Shown here piece after piece: positions 22,790-37,009 of a stretch of 64,000 bases of DNA. Every line of letters starts with the position of its first letter. Position 1 is the stretch's first letter. Source of the stretch: Oscheius tipulae. Taxonomy: Eukaryota > Nematoda > Chromadorea > Rhabditida > Rhabditidae. Made by a program: the position numbers and the translations under genes. The DNA lies in the NCBI GenBank assembly GCA_037178975.1, contig JASJZH010000005.1:5580001-5644000 (forward strand), written 5' to 3'. A model generated the notes under the pieces. It was not told the DNA's origin, did no database searches, and saw nothing but the letters and a program-made list of their open reading frames with translations.

Positions 22790-24342
22790 ATGGCGACCAC
22801 AAGTCTCCTTCTGAACGCGACCACCGCCGTTCCGGCTGTCGCCACTTGCATAGTCTGTCGTTCCATTCCGTCTGCTCTTGCCTTTGCCCTCGTCTTCGGT
22901 TCGATCGTCCTTCTCGGAGTCTGTGGAAATGCCTTCGTCGTCTGTGTCATCGTGGCTGACCGCAAGCTTCTACAATCTTCCGTCAACCAGTTCCTTCTAA
23001 ACTTGGCCGTTGCCGACATTGGTGAGGCTTTTGTGGACGTTATTTGGAGCGTCACTTCCTTTAGGTCACCTACTCTTCACGGCTCCCGATATGGCCATGG
23101 CCATCCTTGACCACGGATGGCTCTTCCCGCTGGTCTCTTGTCGCATAATCCGCTTCCTTCAGGAATACTTTCTCTATTCCAGTGTCCTTCTACAGGTAAT
23201 TTCAAGCCCTCAGTTGATTGGAAAAGGAAATAACATCCTTTTTGGATGGGCTTCAGACTGATTAAAAAGATTGAAAATGTAGGATATAAATTTAGAGAAG
23301 AGACTTAATTAAAATACGTTACTGTGAACCATTTATCTTGGAACAGTCAGCAATGACCCACTGATCAAGTTTCCAAGCATAAATAATCCTCGTAGATGTC
23401 AATCGGAATCGAGCGCTTCATGGCCATCTGTTCTCCTCTCCGGATGCAACGTTTCTCTCGTCGTACCACGGTTTGCTTTCTTGTACTTTTTCTTCTAAGC
23501 CATCTCTCTACAGATTGTCATACTCGTGCTGGTCTGGGCAGTCGCTCTGGCTTCTGCCACTCCGTACTTCTTGTCCCAAGGAACTCTGGTTGGTCGAAAT
23601 GACATTGTCTACTGCGGCTGGCTTGGCATTTCTCAAGAGATCAAGTAGGCTAGGGAAACAGAATTTTCTCATGCCATTTCAGGACGATTTTCAAATGGGC
23701 CGAGTTCAGCATCTTGTACGCTTTCCCGCTTGTCTTGTTGACCGTCCTCTACTCGATCATGGGACGCGTTCTGTGGGGAGCCACTGTGGATGGAGCCATA
23801 GCGGACGAGACCCAGCAAGCAGCAGTCTTGAAACTGAGAAGAGCTGTGGTTCGTATGCTGATCATCTCCATGTGTCTCTATGGACTGTGCTACACTCCAA
23901 TCCAAGGAATCTTCCTCTGGGAGTCGATCTACAAGAGACCGGTCAAGATGGAAAGCTGGCTGCGACTGGCTCTCAATGCCTTCTCTGTGTCGAGGTAAAA
24001 ACTGCCTACATGTGATTTTCTTTCTTTCTATCCTTGCAACAACCTCCCATTTCCAGCTCAAGCGCCAACCCGGTCATCTACATTATGTGCTGCCGTCACT
24101 TCCACACCCGCTTTGTGGCTTTACTCCGGTAAGTCATCATATTTTACGCATACGAGCACTTCAGATTCTGTTTGGGTTTTTGCTGTCCTCGTGCCCAGCA
24201 ACAGAAGTACTCCTGCGTCGAAAAGGATGTCTCCTGTACCACAGGAGCTGGCGGAAGTCGCATCTCCCGATCGCCGTACGTCTCTTTTCGCAAGAACAAC
24301 AACAAGACAGTCTCCACGCAACAACAGATCTCTCTTCTATGA
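22790..24342 (+). CDS. Rhodopsin-class GPCR (peptide-receptor type)
   Basis: Plasma membrane seven-helix receptor. Exons of about 130-300 nt join in phase. TM1 (FALVFGSIVLLGVCGNAFVV) carries the conserved GN, TM2 is NLAVADIGHLLF, and TM3 ends in IERFMAICSPLRMQ, an ERF form of the DRY motif. TM5 is FSILYAFPLVLLTVLYSIM. TM6 holds CLYGLCYTPIQG and TM7 SSANPVIYIMCC, the NPxxY motif. An N-linked site (LLNATT) lies at the N-terminus. The tail begins CCRHFHTRF and continues to TGA 24340-24342. The ligand is not predictable; the motif set fits the neuropeptide/amine-like group. A two-codon upstream frame (ATG ACC TAA) lies between the leader acceptor and the start. AATAAA at 24528 overlaps the region of the next gene. 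Confidence 0.9.
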
Positions 24343-24443
24343 TCTCTTCATCCTGTTTATGTACTCATATATGTTCAGGGCACAATAACATCCGGGGTGG
24401 CAGAAGCTGCTTGCAATTTACAAAACCTTTGTCGAAAAATTTG

Positions 24444-25310
24444 ATGCGAAAGGTCCTGATAACCAGACAGTCTGGTCTCCCAGACACTCTTTCGACCTCT
24501 CTGCGTATCCGGATGTGCCCTCCGCACAATAAACTGATCGATCGAGAGGACACAAACAGTTCTCGCGCACGGTCTCACATTGTTCTCGCACCCTGGCTAG
24601 TCTAATAATTTTCCTTCTCTTCGTCTTGGGAACTTCCGCAGAACTCTGTCAAGTAGACTGGATCTTCTGCACCAGCCCTGAAAATACGACCAGCATCGAT
24701 TTGATCAAGCAGGTAAGTCACGTGATTGACCTTTCTCAACAGTTATTAGACCTATGAGGTTCTCCTGGACAGTTGGAAGGATCCAATAGGAGCTGAACTG
24801 TTTTTTGAGAGACAGGCGTCTTCGGGACACAACATCACTAGTTTCACGACTCCAACTATCCAATTGATGGTGTTTGTCAACGAGGAGAGACAATCACTCC
24901 CTGTGGGTTCCAGACAGGTGTTGGACACGGTCCTGTCTCTTCTGGCTAACGAGGACTTTTTGAAGAAGGATCTGGGAGGGAGAAGAGAGAATGTACGCTG
25001 TTTGTTTTTGTTGTGTTCACGATACAAAATTCAGATCCAACAAGTTGTAGAGTCTTTTCAACTTTCTGAAAAGGATCGAGGTAGTTTAGAAGAACTGCGA
25101 AAGAGCGTCAAGGTAAAATTTCTTTTTACGAGATCGAATACGAATCTACAGAGTAAGATGAAGGATCTATTCGAGTCAAAAACAAGCGACAGGCTGCAGA
25201 TGGTTGTTTTCTAGACAACGGAGAAGATACTATCAGTTCATCCGGACGATAATGGCTTCAATTCTCTGGTTGGCCCTCTGGACAGTTGTGTTTTGTGTTT
25301 TGTTTTGTAA
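24444..25310 (+). CDS. Secreted protein of unknown family
   Basis: A tiny first coding exon (ATG CGA AAG, 24444-24452) splices over about 115 nt to FSRTVSHCSRTLASLIIFLL, making a signal peptide. Next come a Cys-containing N-terminus (LCQVDWIFC), an exon with TYEVLLDSWKDPIGAELFF...NEERQSLPVGSRQVLDTVLS and an exon with IQQVVESFQLSEKDRGSLEE. Two endings are possible: TAG at 25214, or splicing to 25215 and TAA at 25310. The mature protein is mainly helical, with one glycosylation site (HNITS). It begins inside the 3' untranslated part of the GPCR gene, so the two may share a transcript. Function unknown. Confidence 0.55.
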
Positions 25311-25335
25311 GAGTACGTCCCCTTGTTATTTTTAT

Positions 25336-26876
25336 TCAAATCAGTAAGTAAGCGGTGTTGATCGCAATTGCCAGAAGAAAGAACATCTTGTAGATCGAGT
25401 GCGATCTTGCCAAACTTCTTCTCCACAATAGTCTCCATCGGTTTCTATAATAAACTCATATTCTTTACAACTAAAACCAACGTAGTCTCCTTGTGTGGTC
25501 TCAGGTTTCGATAACGGAGATATTTGGCCGTGATGAGGACGGCAATGATGCTGGAAGTGAGGACGATCAGATTCCAAAGGATGAAGACGGCTGAAAGCTG
25601 TTTTGGTTATGAAGACGTAGAGACCTACAAAGGGCAGGTAGATGACTGGTTTTGGGCATGTTCTGTGTTGTAATCTGGAGAAGCATTGTCTGGGAGAGGA
25701 AGGCCGAAAAGCCGAGGCTCAGCTGAAAATTTCAGCTGAAGAAAAAAATGAAAAGTGTGACAGGCGGCAAAGAATGAGCAATTCCAACCTTTCTGATGTA
25801 TGAATGCTCATTGACTTCTGTCCAGAACATTGCCAAAACTGTCAAGTTTGTCAGAATCAAAGAAGGTAGGATTATCAACACGACATAATAGATCGAACTC
25901 CGTTTCATTATCATGTAGAATGCCACCTGAACTGTTCATGTTTGTTTTTTAACGAACTAACTCTTGGATACTCCCATCCAGTAACGGGATTTTTGTACGG
26001 TTCGTAGAACATGTAGACGTTTTCCGACTTCCAGGCTCCGTTTCCCTGAAACCGATATAAAACTGACAAAAAGAACTGCATACAAGCTGTGTGACATCCA
26101 GAGTGCGAGCCAGAGACGAAGATATTTGGATTTCAGTGGTGAGATAATTGACAGAACCGATCTTGATACTGCATTTTTGACGGTCAAAAGGGAATTCTTT
26201 GATCTGAATTCAGGGTTTGGAGAAAACTGAAAAGTTGAGACGTTGAGTGGACAAAGTAGTTTGATAACTGCCGATACTGCGAGGGTACAAGAACCGTTGC
26301 TATCCACGATGACGTTTTGCACAGTGCTCAGGCCAAACTCATTGTAGTCGATTCTGGAAAGACTTGTGTATATTGTCCTAAACCTACAGGTCAACAGGCA
26401 TAAAGTCCGGAACCCAGAGAATCATTCTGCTCAGTTGTAGAACCTCAATTCCGGACCAATTTCTCGGATCCCACTGAAGACGAAAGTCAGTCCAGCCAAT
26501 GTAACTCTCAACTATTAGGCTAATGTACTGTTCCGGCTCATTCTGAACTATCTTTTCTTTATAGATAGACTGCCGTCTCACCAATTCCAGTACTTTGCCG
26601 TAAGAGAAGACCATGGTGACATTGTTGATTCGGGAGTCAGTCACATTATCATAACGCCCTGAGATTTTCATTTTGGATGTCAGTAGCTCATACCTCTGAG
26701 ATATATCGGCGGAAGTTCCTGTCTGTAATCTTTTAAGAGAAAGTCAGCCAAGGCTGTCTGTTTGTTGATGTACTCCCCAATCGTTTCTGTTAGTTCTTCT
26801 TACATACAAAAAAAATGCAAAATTTACCACTTTCATATTGAGCAAAAGCTGACGTGATGATCAGAAAAAAGAACAT
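25336..26876 (-). CDS. Cys-loop ligand-gated ion channel subunit (nicotinic-receptor-like)
   Basis: Pentameric channel subunit in the plasma membrane. The start at 26876 gives a signal peptide (MFFFLIITSAFAQ). The extracellular domain shows LLKDYRQELPPIY, WTDFRLQWDPRNWSGI, MILWVPDFMPVD and the 15-residue Cys-loop CPLNIKEFPFDRQKC. TM1 contains VLIILPSLILTNLTVLAMFW, TM2 is LSLGFSAFLSQTMLLQITTQ, the TM2-3 loop NMPKTSHLPAL, TM3 SVFILWNLIVLTSSIIAVLI, and TM4 MFFLLAIAINTAYLLI ends the protein. The vicinal cysteine pair of alpha subunits is absent in the C-loop (TGWEYPRVS region), so it is a non-alpha or non-acetylcholine type. The TM3-4 loop is unusually short. The 3' end faces the preceding gene with about 25 bp between stops. 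Confidence 0.9.
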
Positions 26877-27580
26877 GTGAAGGTCGAAAAGACAGCTCGA
26901 GACGAGGCAGTAGGCGACATCCGGTAATTGAAGAAGCAATCTGAGTAAACAGGTGTGGGGTAGAGATGAAAATGTCACCAGGGACTCATCAAACAAGGAT
27001 GTTGCAAAAAAAAAAAACAAGGATCTTACGTTCCCGATAGCGAAGACAACTTTCCTTTCACACCAGCTGCCGACGGCAACTTCGCAGCCCGTTTAGTCTT
27101 GGCTTAAAATTGATATAACTTAAACCTTTCACCTTCGCTCACTAGACAGATTCTGAAGATGGTTTCGTAAGAACAGTTTCTGGAGACGGAACTCTACTTC
27201 ATAGAAGGTCTGACACGACTATCGCAGCCCTCGTTTCCAATCGAAACAATCAGAATCTTGTTCTCATCATGGTCGTTCCGAAATCTCGAGATAGCAGTCC
27301 CTATAACCGTCGCTCCATCCATACGAATATTCGTTCTCTTAATGACTTGGGTAACATCCATCCTAACATTTGGGGCTGGAATTCTTGTATTGTCCCTTCG
27401 GATTATTCTGGCTACCGCGGCTCGTTTCCTCCAAATCCAGCCATTCAGTCGCCCTTTCTAAATGTTATGGGTGTCGTTCTCAAGAATCAAAATAACGCTG
27501 TCTTCGATTCCTTCTCGCGGCTCTAACACCTGCTCCTTCGCTCATTACCCACGTTTTCTCCGCTCTCGCAGCTTTCTATC
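26877..27580. other. Divergent promoter region between channel and chemoreceptor
   Basis: No firm gene. A plus-strand frame at 27258-27461 is hydrophobic (VLLMTWVTSILTFGAGILVL) and could be an orphan exon, but it has no ATG or clear splice partner. TCGCAG at 27566-27571 lies 10 nt before the chemoreceptor start. Confidence 0.35.
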
Positions 27581-28920
27581 ATGGTATCATGGAGTCTTCC
27601 CGCTCAATACGTCTCGGGAATGGCTATGCTCTTCAATCTGTTCATGATCTTTATTGTCTTGCAACACTCACATCAACATATTGGACGCTACAAATGGGCA
27701 CTTGCTGGATACGCCAGTTTGAATGTCCTCCTCTGTCTGGTCACCTTTCTTAGCGTTCCAGTGAGTTGACTCTTTTCAAACATGGTTAAGGTGCCTTACA
27801 ATTAGTACAAACAAATAAAAAAGAACACACACAATCATGTAGGTCGAAATCTTCCTCGACACCTCGATTGTCATATTCTCTTCTGGCGGTCTTCTGAGTG
27901 GAACACTTCTGGGTCCCGTCCTTTTCTTGGCTCTCTCCCAGCTTTGGTTCGTGATGATTGTTGTCCTCTTCGCCTGGAGATACATCGTACTCTGCAAGTG
28001 AGTATATCCTGTTCTCTATCCTAGTAACACGAAAGCCCCATTTTTGAAAGGTCTTTTGACAGGTGATAAAGGGGACCAATAACGAAGCAATGAATTCTTT
28101 ATAGGCAATACTGGGCCGTGCGGATTCGCAATTCGGTGAAGGTCAAAGTCTTCCTTGGAACTGTCTTCTGTACTCTAGCACTGGTATACGTTCTGACAGG
28201 TCTTCTATTGTCGCGGTGCTTGAAAGACGTGAGTCGGGAATCAGACAGGGATATTAACTGTTTCAGAGCACCAGAAACAAACTGCTCGACTTCTATCCCT
28301 ACTTCTCGGAGCAGAATAGAACAAAATACATCGTGTTCCGTCTAGATGTTAGTCTAGTTTAACCATTCCAATTCTCTTTTTCAGCATTGGTCCGGTATGA
28401 TAGTAATAGCAGAGTACACCGTCGTTATTCTAGTCTTCCTCACAGCATCGATCGTTTATGGGGGAAGGATCTCGAATAGGATAAGAGACCTGAAAAGAGG
28501 GTTCTCGAGCACGGACGCGAAGATCAATAAGCAGATCTTTGTAGCCTTGATTCTACAAGTGAGTCTATTCTGTTCGAAAGAGACTGATAAATTTAGACGG
28601 TGAACCCTTTGGTAGTCGTGTCTGCTCCTCAATTCGCTCTTTCCGTATTGTCAGTTACTCTGAATGTGGCACAGTACATTCCTATTGCGTACCCGTTTCT
28701 GTTCAGTCTCTCACGTCTGCTGGATCCAGTAATTTGGATACTAACCGTCCACGAGTTCAAACAGGGCGTCTTCCTGCCGATTTCGAACAACTGTTGTAAG
28801 CTCAATCGACTACGACGACATTCAAATGTTAGAAATTTAGGTTGTTCTGGAAGAGAAGAAGAGGCTGAAACTGTTCACACGGGCAGACAATGTAGGAGAG
28901 TAGCTACGCCATCTCAATAA
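27581..28920 (+). CDS. Str/Srd-like nematode chemoreceptor GPCR (345 aa)
   Basis: Six exons (27581-27760, 27843-27997, 28105-28228, 28267-28347, 28385-28558, 28597-28920) give 345 aa with seven helices. Family-type features are the start (QYVSGMAMLFNLFMIFIVLQ), a polar HIGRYKWALAGYASLN loop into TM2, a long TM3 region (GTLLGPVLFLALSQLWFVMI), and TM7 with FSLSRLLDPVIWILTV, which keeps a DPVIW version of the NPxxY region. This fits the nematode-specific chemosensory receptor superfamily, expressed in sensory neurons. The basic Cys-containing tail ends in Gln. It is a singleton here, although such genes usually occur in clusters. Confidence 0.75.
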
Positions 28921-29085
28921 ATGGATTTCCTAATAAGTTCAATTGGACATACGTTAATTAATGTCCAAACACAATTTCCCCGTCTTGAATCAAATGAACA
29001 AACAAGATTGTAGCAGCACATTTATTTCGCGAACATAAATGGCTCAGCTAAATATACAGAGTAGGAAGAAAATAGACCTATCGTT
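28921..29085. other. Convergent 3' spacer
   Basis: AATAAA at 28918-28923 overlaps the chemoreceptor stop codon and serves as its polyadenylation signal. The remainder is AT-rich 3' flank shared with the polyubiquitin gene. Confidence 0.5.
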
Positions 29086-30208
<1,123 letters not shown>

Positions 30209-31567
30209 TTAAAAGGTAAAATTGGTGTGTTTCTACTAGTCTGTGATGGGTTTTCGCAGAAGAGGAGATGAAAAATTACCCAAAGCAATACGGGAGAACT
30301 AATGACTTCGAGAAAAGCGTTTTGCCTAAAAAAAAAGTCGACTTGATTACTGTATTCTGGTTTTTGTCACGAAGTTTCTCGAAGACGAACAAGTGGCGCG
30401 AAAAACATCTTTTATAATTCTTCTTCAAGCGTGCCATTTCACTTTTTCTGGTTTCTTTTCCGCTTACTTCTTTGCAAACTTATTCGAGATTATGGTCAAA
30501 GAAATTGTAAAATATCCTGTTACCTTCGAGTAGGCAAGCTCAAAGAGGCTAAACCATCAATCTTCTTTCTTTCGAATACTCGGACAAAATATGCATTACA
30601 AAGAATTCTATAGGTTGTACAATTTATTTCGCCATCTTCCCATCTTGAAATAGCTCTTTTTACTGTTTATAGTCACTTTTCTCGGTTTGTCAATAGCCGT
30701 CGGCGCTCTCCTGTCAGCTATCTACAGCCGGTCACGATCTTCCTTTGTTTGCGTCCGAGTCCCGTGTGAGACTCATCGACCTGCTCCGATTCTTTACTAG
30801 GCCGCGTCAGCATTACCTAATTAATTTTTGTTTTTCGAAAAAATAGGAATGGCAGCTTCTGCCTTTAGTGTAAATCAGCTGGCAATAAGCAACTGTGGAG
30901 ACACATCAGCTCGCGTGCGGACGCGGCGCGGCCCTTTAGTTTCTGCGCTTCAGGGCATACCAACTGAGGCTTTCAACCCGTTTTGGAGCGACTTCACGGT
31001 GTTTTTTGGTTTGTCACTTGCTAGGAAGTGTAAAATCGAAAGTGACAGCTTTTCCTTTACCATCGGCATCAAGATCGTAAATATCAAAATTTTCAAGACA
31101 TTTTTCGGAGGGAATCGCAGTAGTTGTACTCTTTACAGTGTTTTCCACATTTCATTGAGAAAACATATCGTTTTGGCGATATCTGTCATGAAGGTTACCT
31201 TCACTCTTTTACTCGAACCTGTTGCTGTGTTTCTCCATTGCCGCTTCTATTGTTGTTTTTGTCTCAACTAGTGTTCGCTAGCGTTACTTTGCGACTTTTA
31301 TGCTGTGCAACGTGTTCATACCGTGATTATCCCACGACTCGAGAGTGGGAGGCAATTTTTCGAGCTGTCCTACATTGTTTCACACAAATAAATCTCTAAC
31401 TGCGCTGGACAACATTGCCGCTTGAAAAGGATGACTTTGCAGTAAACCTCGAAGCAGCCCACTTTTTTGCTTCTTTAGAAAATCCCCGGCTATGACGGAA
31501 CTTTGTTTTTCTCTACACGAAAATTCGGCGAATCAGCTGCCGTCAACATTAGGTTTGGGACGTTTGA

Positions 31568-32683
<1,116 letters not shown>

Positions 32684-32955
32684 ATCTCTGTCCTCCATTC
32701 ACCTTCTCGTCAGAAGAAAACGCATTTTTGGGTTACTTATATCAGTCCGTTTGACCTTTTCCCCTTTCTATTAACAGTCCTTTCACTCGTTTTATGTCTA
32801 TATCTAGTCGCCCTACCCCAATATAGAAGAGTCTATCTTTCGCATATACGGTGACAAACAGACCTATATTCCGCATCACACAAATTCTCGCCTTTTATCT
32901 GGGTTTTAACACACTTTCTCTCCTTTTTTTACTCAATTTTTCGCACATAAATCCT
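32684..32955. other. Convergent 3' spacer
   Basis: 3' flank between SURF4 and galactokinase, T-rich, with no coding signal. Confidence 0.4.
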
Positions 32956-34488
32956 TTATAGTAAGGCACAAACATCCTGATTTGTCACGCCGCCAACCGC
33001 CTCACAGATGAAAAAGCTCGGCGTCCCTCCCGTGTAATTATTCTGAAACACGGATTCTCACAGAATTGGTAGGATTTACGGTCAAATATTCCTTGAGAGC
33101 TTCGACCTGATCTCGTTTTACCAGCGTGACCGTGCAGCCACCAAAACCGCCTCCAGTCATCCTCGCTCCATGAACTCCGTCGAATTCCAGAGCTAGATCG
33201 ACCAGTTGATCCAGTTCCTTGCATGACACCTTGTACTTATCCCTAAAATTACTTTTAACATGTCAATAGCTAGTCAAACCTCAGAGAGACGTGGCTTTCA
33301 GACATAAGCTTACCGAAAAGAACGATGTTGTTATCGAGAAGGGCGTTCGAGGCCTTGAGTGTCCGCTCAATCTCTTCCACCTGGGAAACTCCATTTTCTG
33401 TTAAAGAAGGAAACATACGACATGATATGCATTGTCGATCTGTTCGAGAGAATTGAAGGAAGCTGATCGACTTCGGATCATCTCGTGGTTAACGTCGCGC
33501 CAAGAAGGAACTCCGAGACTGAAGAGAGGAAAATAAAAAAGCCTGTGAGCGACAAGAAAACTAACAGCTGAACAGCCTTGTCTACATTCTGCTTCCTCTT
33601 CTTGTACTCTCCGGCCGCCAATTGATGCCTCACTCCGGAGTTCGTGATCAAGAAGACAGCGTCGTGTCCAATAGTGATTGGAATGTGTTCGTATTCCAAC
33701 GACCTGATCATTTTTTCCCTTTTCTCTCTCAAAAGAAGAACCCACCGACAGTCAATCCTCAAGGCGTGTCCCGAAAGTCCCAATCCTATAACGAACTGAT
33801 CCATTATTCCACAAGGAACTTGAGCATATTGGTGCTCCGCCTTCTGACAGGCTAGAGCCGCTTCGACTTTTGTAACTTCGGAGTTCTTAAACTGCTGGAC
33901 AAAGTTGAAGACGGACAGTTCCAGGGCTGCTGAACTACTCAGACCGGCTCCTGGAGGGATAGACGAGTGGACGACAAAGTCAAATCCATAGGGAGGTTCG
34001 GAGAAGAACAAAGCGCCACGGATGTAGCTCGTCCAGAAGGGGTACTGCAATAGAATTAATCAATTTGCAGGAAAGCATACCTTTGAATTCGCATTGACCG
34101 AGAGATCCTCAACCACGACCGTCTCTTTCGCATGTGAAGAATGGACTCTGAACTTTTTCTGCTCCGAGCTTTTCCTTCCAACCACCAAGACGTACAAGGG
34201 TATGTTCTGGAATGTTCTTTCAAAAAGTAAGCAAAATAAACAAACCATTGGGAGCACATATCCATCGCAGTAGTCAATATGTTCGCCTATGAGGTTCACT
34301 CGTCCCGGAGCTATTGTCGCCTTCAGCTCTGTTCGGTTTACTTGACCAAAGACTTCTTTAAAGAGTTTGACAGCTTCATCCAGAAGAATTCTCTTAATCT
34401 GATGAACTTCGTCCGACTCTTCTGGAACGACTTTTTCCTGAGCCAGTTGCTCCTGAAGGACCTGTTCTCCTATTATGAAATTGGACAT
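32956..34488 (-). CDS. GALK: Galactokinase (GHMP kinase)
   Basis: Cytosolic enzyme that phosphorylates galactose to galactose-1-phosphate, the first step of the Leloir pathway. All three GHMP motifs are present: the galactokinase signature [20 protein letters not shown], the ATP loop [17 protein letters not shown] and [19 protein letters not shown] near the C-terminus. [12 protein letters not shown] carries the catalytic Asp region. The start at 34488 lies 2 nt after a TATAG acceptor. Introns are short. The last one is best placed at ACC|GTAAATCC (37 nt), giving [17 protein letters not shown], as in relatives. The C-terminus ends DVCALL. Complete and presumably active. Confidence 0.96.
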
Positions 34489-34879
34489 CTCTATAAGACC
34501 GGACTATTTGGTGGAAAGAGAGCAAAATAAACAGATGCTAATTCGGGAATGGCTGATACGCAATCACGTATCTTCGGTGTAATTGTCCCCGTAGTATACG
34601 TGCACTTTGGACCAGAGGAGGCTGTTGACTAATTGAATTTTGAGGATGTTTGAGGGTGGTAGGAATCGACAAGAAGGCAGTCTTAGTGGAATGTTTTGGC
34701 AACTACTGAGAACAGCACTGATAAGAAGTTATGTGATCAAACAATGGTTTGCAATCTCAAAAACGCTTCAGACCTTTTCCCGACTATACGACTGCTAGAA
34801 TTGAAAGGAAAACCAAGGCACCAATATACTTTGGAAACATGCAAAACGTAAGAAAACTTTTATTTTGTAACCTTTGATC
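34489..34879. other. Upstream region of galactokinase
   Basis: No coding signal. It contains the 5' flank of galactokinase and the 3' flank of the SG-rich gene. Confidence 0.35.
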
Positions 34880-34883
34880 CTAC

Positions 34884-35340
34884 TTAAGGTGATTCTGAGC
34901 CACTGGAGTCACCCGGTCTGCCGGATCCACTTTCATCTCCCGATCCACTACCATCAGCCGACAACCTTCTGAAACTGTCCTGGAACCGTCGTAGGACTGA
35001 AGACCGCTCCATTTCTGTGGATTCTTTTCCTTGTCCAGCAGATCTTCTCCAACTGTCTTCTTCTACAGACGGGTCAGCTCTTCAAGGGCTCGGCTCACCT
35101 CCATCTCGGCTTGAAGATTGGCCTTCATGATTTCTTCCTCCTTGTTCTGTACATTTTCTTCGATAATCGTCAGGATGAGGTCGTCCAGTTTGAAGTCGGA
35201 CTCGTTCAGTTGGCCAAAGAGAGCTTTTCCTTTTCGCCCTGCTTGACCAGTTTTTGAGGAGAATTCTGGGCTGCGAGCGTAGAGACGACCAAGAGCAACA
35301 CGACCAGCTGGCTCTGAATCATTCTGTTCGGAACTCTCAT
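34884..35340 (-). CDS. Secreted Ser-Gly-rich protein, proteoglycan-like, with frame conflicts
   Basis: The start near 35340 or 35322 gives a strong signal peptide (MIQSQLVVLLLVVSTLAA). About 25 codons later the frame hits TGA. An adjacent frame then reads as good helical protein (LNESDFKLDDLILTIIEENV, NKEEEIMKANLQAEME). One extra A in the AAAA runs near 35227 would join them. After a 36-nt intron (GAG|GTGAGC...TGTAG) two frames are open. One is in phase and ends at TAG 34880-34882. The other ends in SADGSGSGDESGSGRPGDSS and TAA 34884-34886, with acidic Ser-Gly pairs like glycosaminoglycan attachment sites of nematode chondroitin proteoglycans. I favour the SG frame but cannot prove it. Missing bases in the assembly or gene decay are both possible. 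Confidence 0.45.
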
Positions 35341-37009
35341 GTTTACCGGCCAAAGCTCCTCAAAAACCATGTTCTCTGTCAGAAACACCAGTCTTTTGAT
35401 TGTAATTGATAGAACTTCCAATTAAACTTCCAATCTCATGACTCTCAAATCCAATCGAACGTCTCATGATTAATAGCTCTTCCTGGCACGAGATAGACCA
35501 TTAGCTTTAGAAACTTTTTCACAGAGGGAGCCAACTGTGTGGCTGACTGCTTGTGCGGCAATTTGATTGAGATCCCTCTCTCTGATAATTCCTCTCGCTC
35601 TCCACATATCTTGTTATACATTCTTCTGACGACAGTTTTGCATGCTAAGCAGCAGTCTTCTCTGATAGCAAAAAGAGCAACTTGATGTGAATGAGACATA
35701 GAAGATTCTTGGCCGGCACAAATACCTTCCGGGAAAAGACTCTCCTAGTCTCTGACGCATACGGTAGCTCCACACAATGTGCCACAATATCATTTCCTCA
35801 GACTCCTACAAGCCCAAACAACTACTTTTACTCCGAGACCGCTAGTGGTTTGCTAGATTACAGAGTGAATCAGAAAGTCTCTCTTCAAGTGAAAAATTTG
35901 CAGAAAGACAACCGAGTTGCACAGAAAGATTGTAGTATCCGAATGAGAGTCATTCCAGAAGAATGACGTTCCGGCCCTGTTATCCGCGAGTCACAAGTCT
36001 CATACACTACATCCCAAAATCTCGCACCAAGAGCTTTATATTTCTTCCGTCATAAACTGTTCGTCTTCTAAGCCTTATAAGATATTCTACCAGACGTCTG
36101 TTCAGACTACACTGGACACCTTCCAGTCTTTTTTTGCGTCAACCAAATCTAATCAAATTTAGTACTATGTGAGAGTGAAATTGGAGCGAAGACCGTCATC
36201 GGCTCCAATTTCAGCAGCCTCTTTCTATCCTCTATTTAAGGAGCTGTACATACAAATTAATTGAGTCGTTATCTAGTTGCGAAGATCTCCTCTTCCTTGT
36301 CCTCTCCAACGAGTCCAAATTAGAAAGAGAGCGACTGATCCTTCCCTTGATCCAGTGTCTTCCCAGAATTTGGGCCTGTCATTATCCGCGAGCTTAGTCC
36401 GTGTCTTTCTACTTGTAATTAGGTCTATTTCTTCCCCTTCTGTCTCTTCACTAGGGCAACTGCTTTCCTGTCTTTAACTTTTGGTGGGGTAAACAGAGCA
36501 GTGTGACAGTTGTGGGAGTCTCTGGGAGTCATTTATTCTTTCTCCTTTACCTCCATGTCTGCCCCTTGCAGTTTCCTATCCGGGACCTACGTAGCTCAAA
36601 TTGGAAATGAGTAGAGATTTCCTAGTTCCTAGTAGGATTAGCAAGAACAGAGGGGTGTTGCGCGTACGAACTTCAAGAAGAAAGTGTGTTGAGTTTCAGT
36701 AGATGACTGTCACTAGAGAAACAGCTGAAACTCAAAATGATAGCGTCTGTCGGATTATTGTGGGCTCGTCGTGTTTTTTAGGAATGCCTCTGTAATAGTG
36801 CTGTGTAGTTTATCAATGCCACCAAGTTTCACTTTACTCGCGATCCCGTTTCATTAGAGACCCGTTTTGATTCCGACGGCTGAGCTTGGTGTTAGAGCAG
36901 TTCCTTGAAAATTAAGACACTTTTTTGCTCGAACAAGCTTGCCAACAAGATCTCTCCCGTTTTGAACTCTTGAACGCGAGCTCTTTCACTGTTTAAACCG
37001 CGACAAGTG
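35341..37009. other. Gene-poor region
   Basis: No firm gene. A minus-strand frame at 35445-35699 (84 codons) has a Cys-Cys-x-x-Cys start (EDCCLACKTVVRRMYNKIC) and a helical rest, and might be a small helical exon, but it has no splice partner. The remainder shows short open frames only. Confidence 0.35.

Noticed and set aside
33040-33080. A 19-nt intron near the end of galactokinase
   Set aside because: A donor 18 nt upstream (ACC|GTAAATCC) gives a normal 37-nt intron and a C-terminus that fits the family better.
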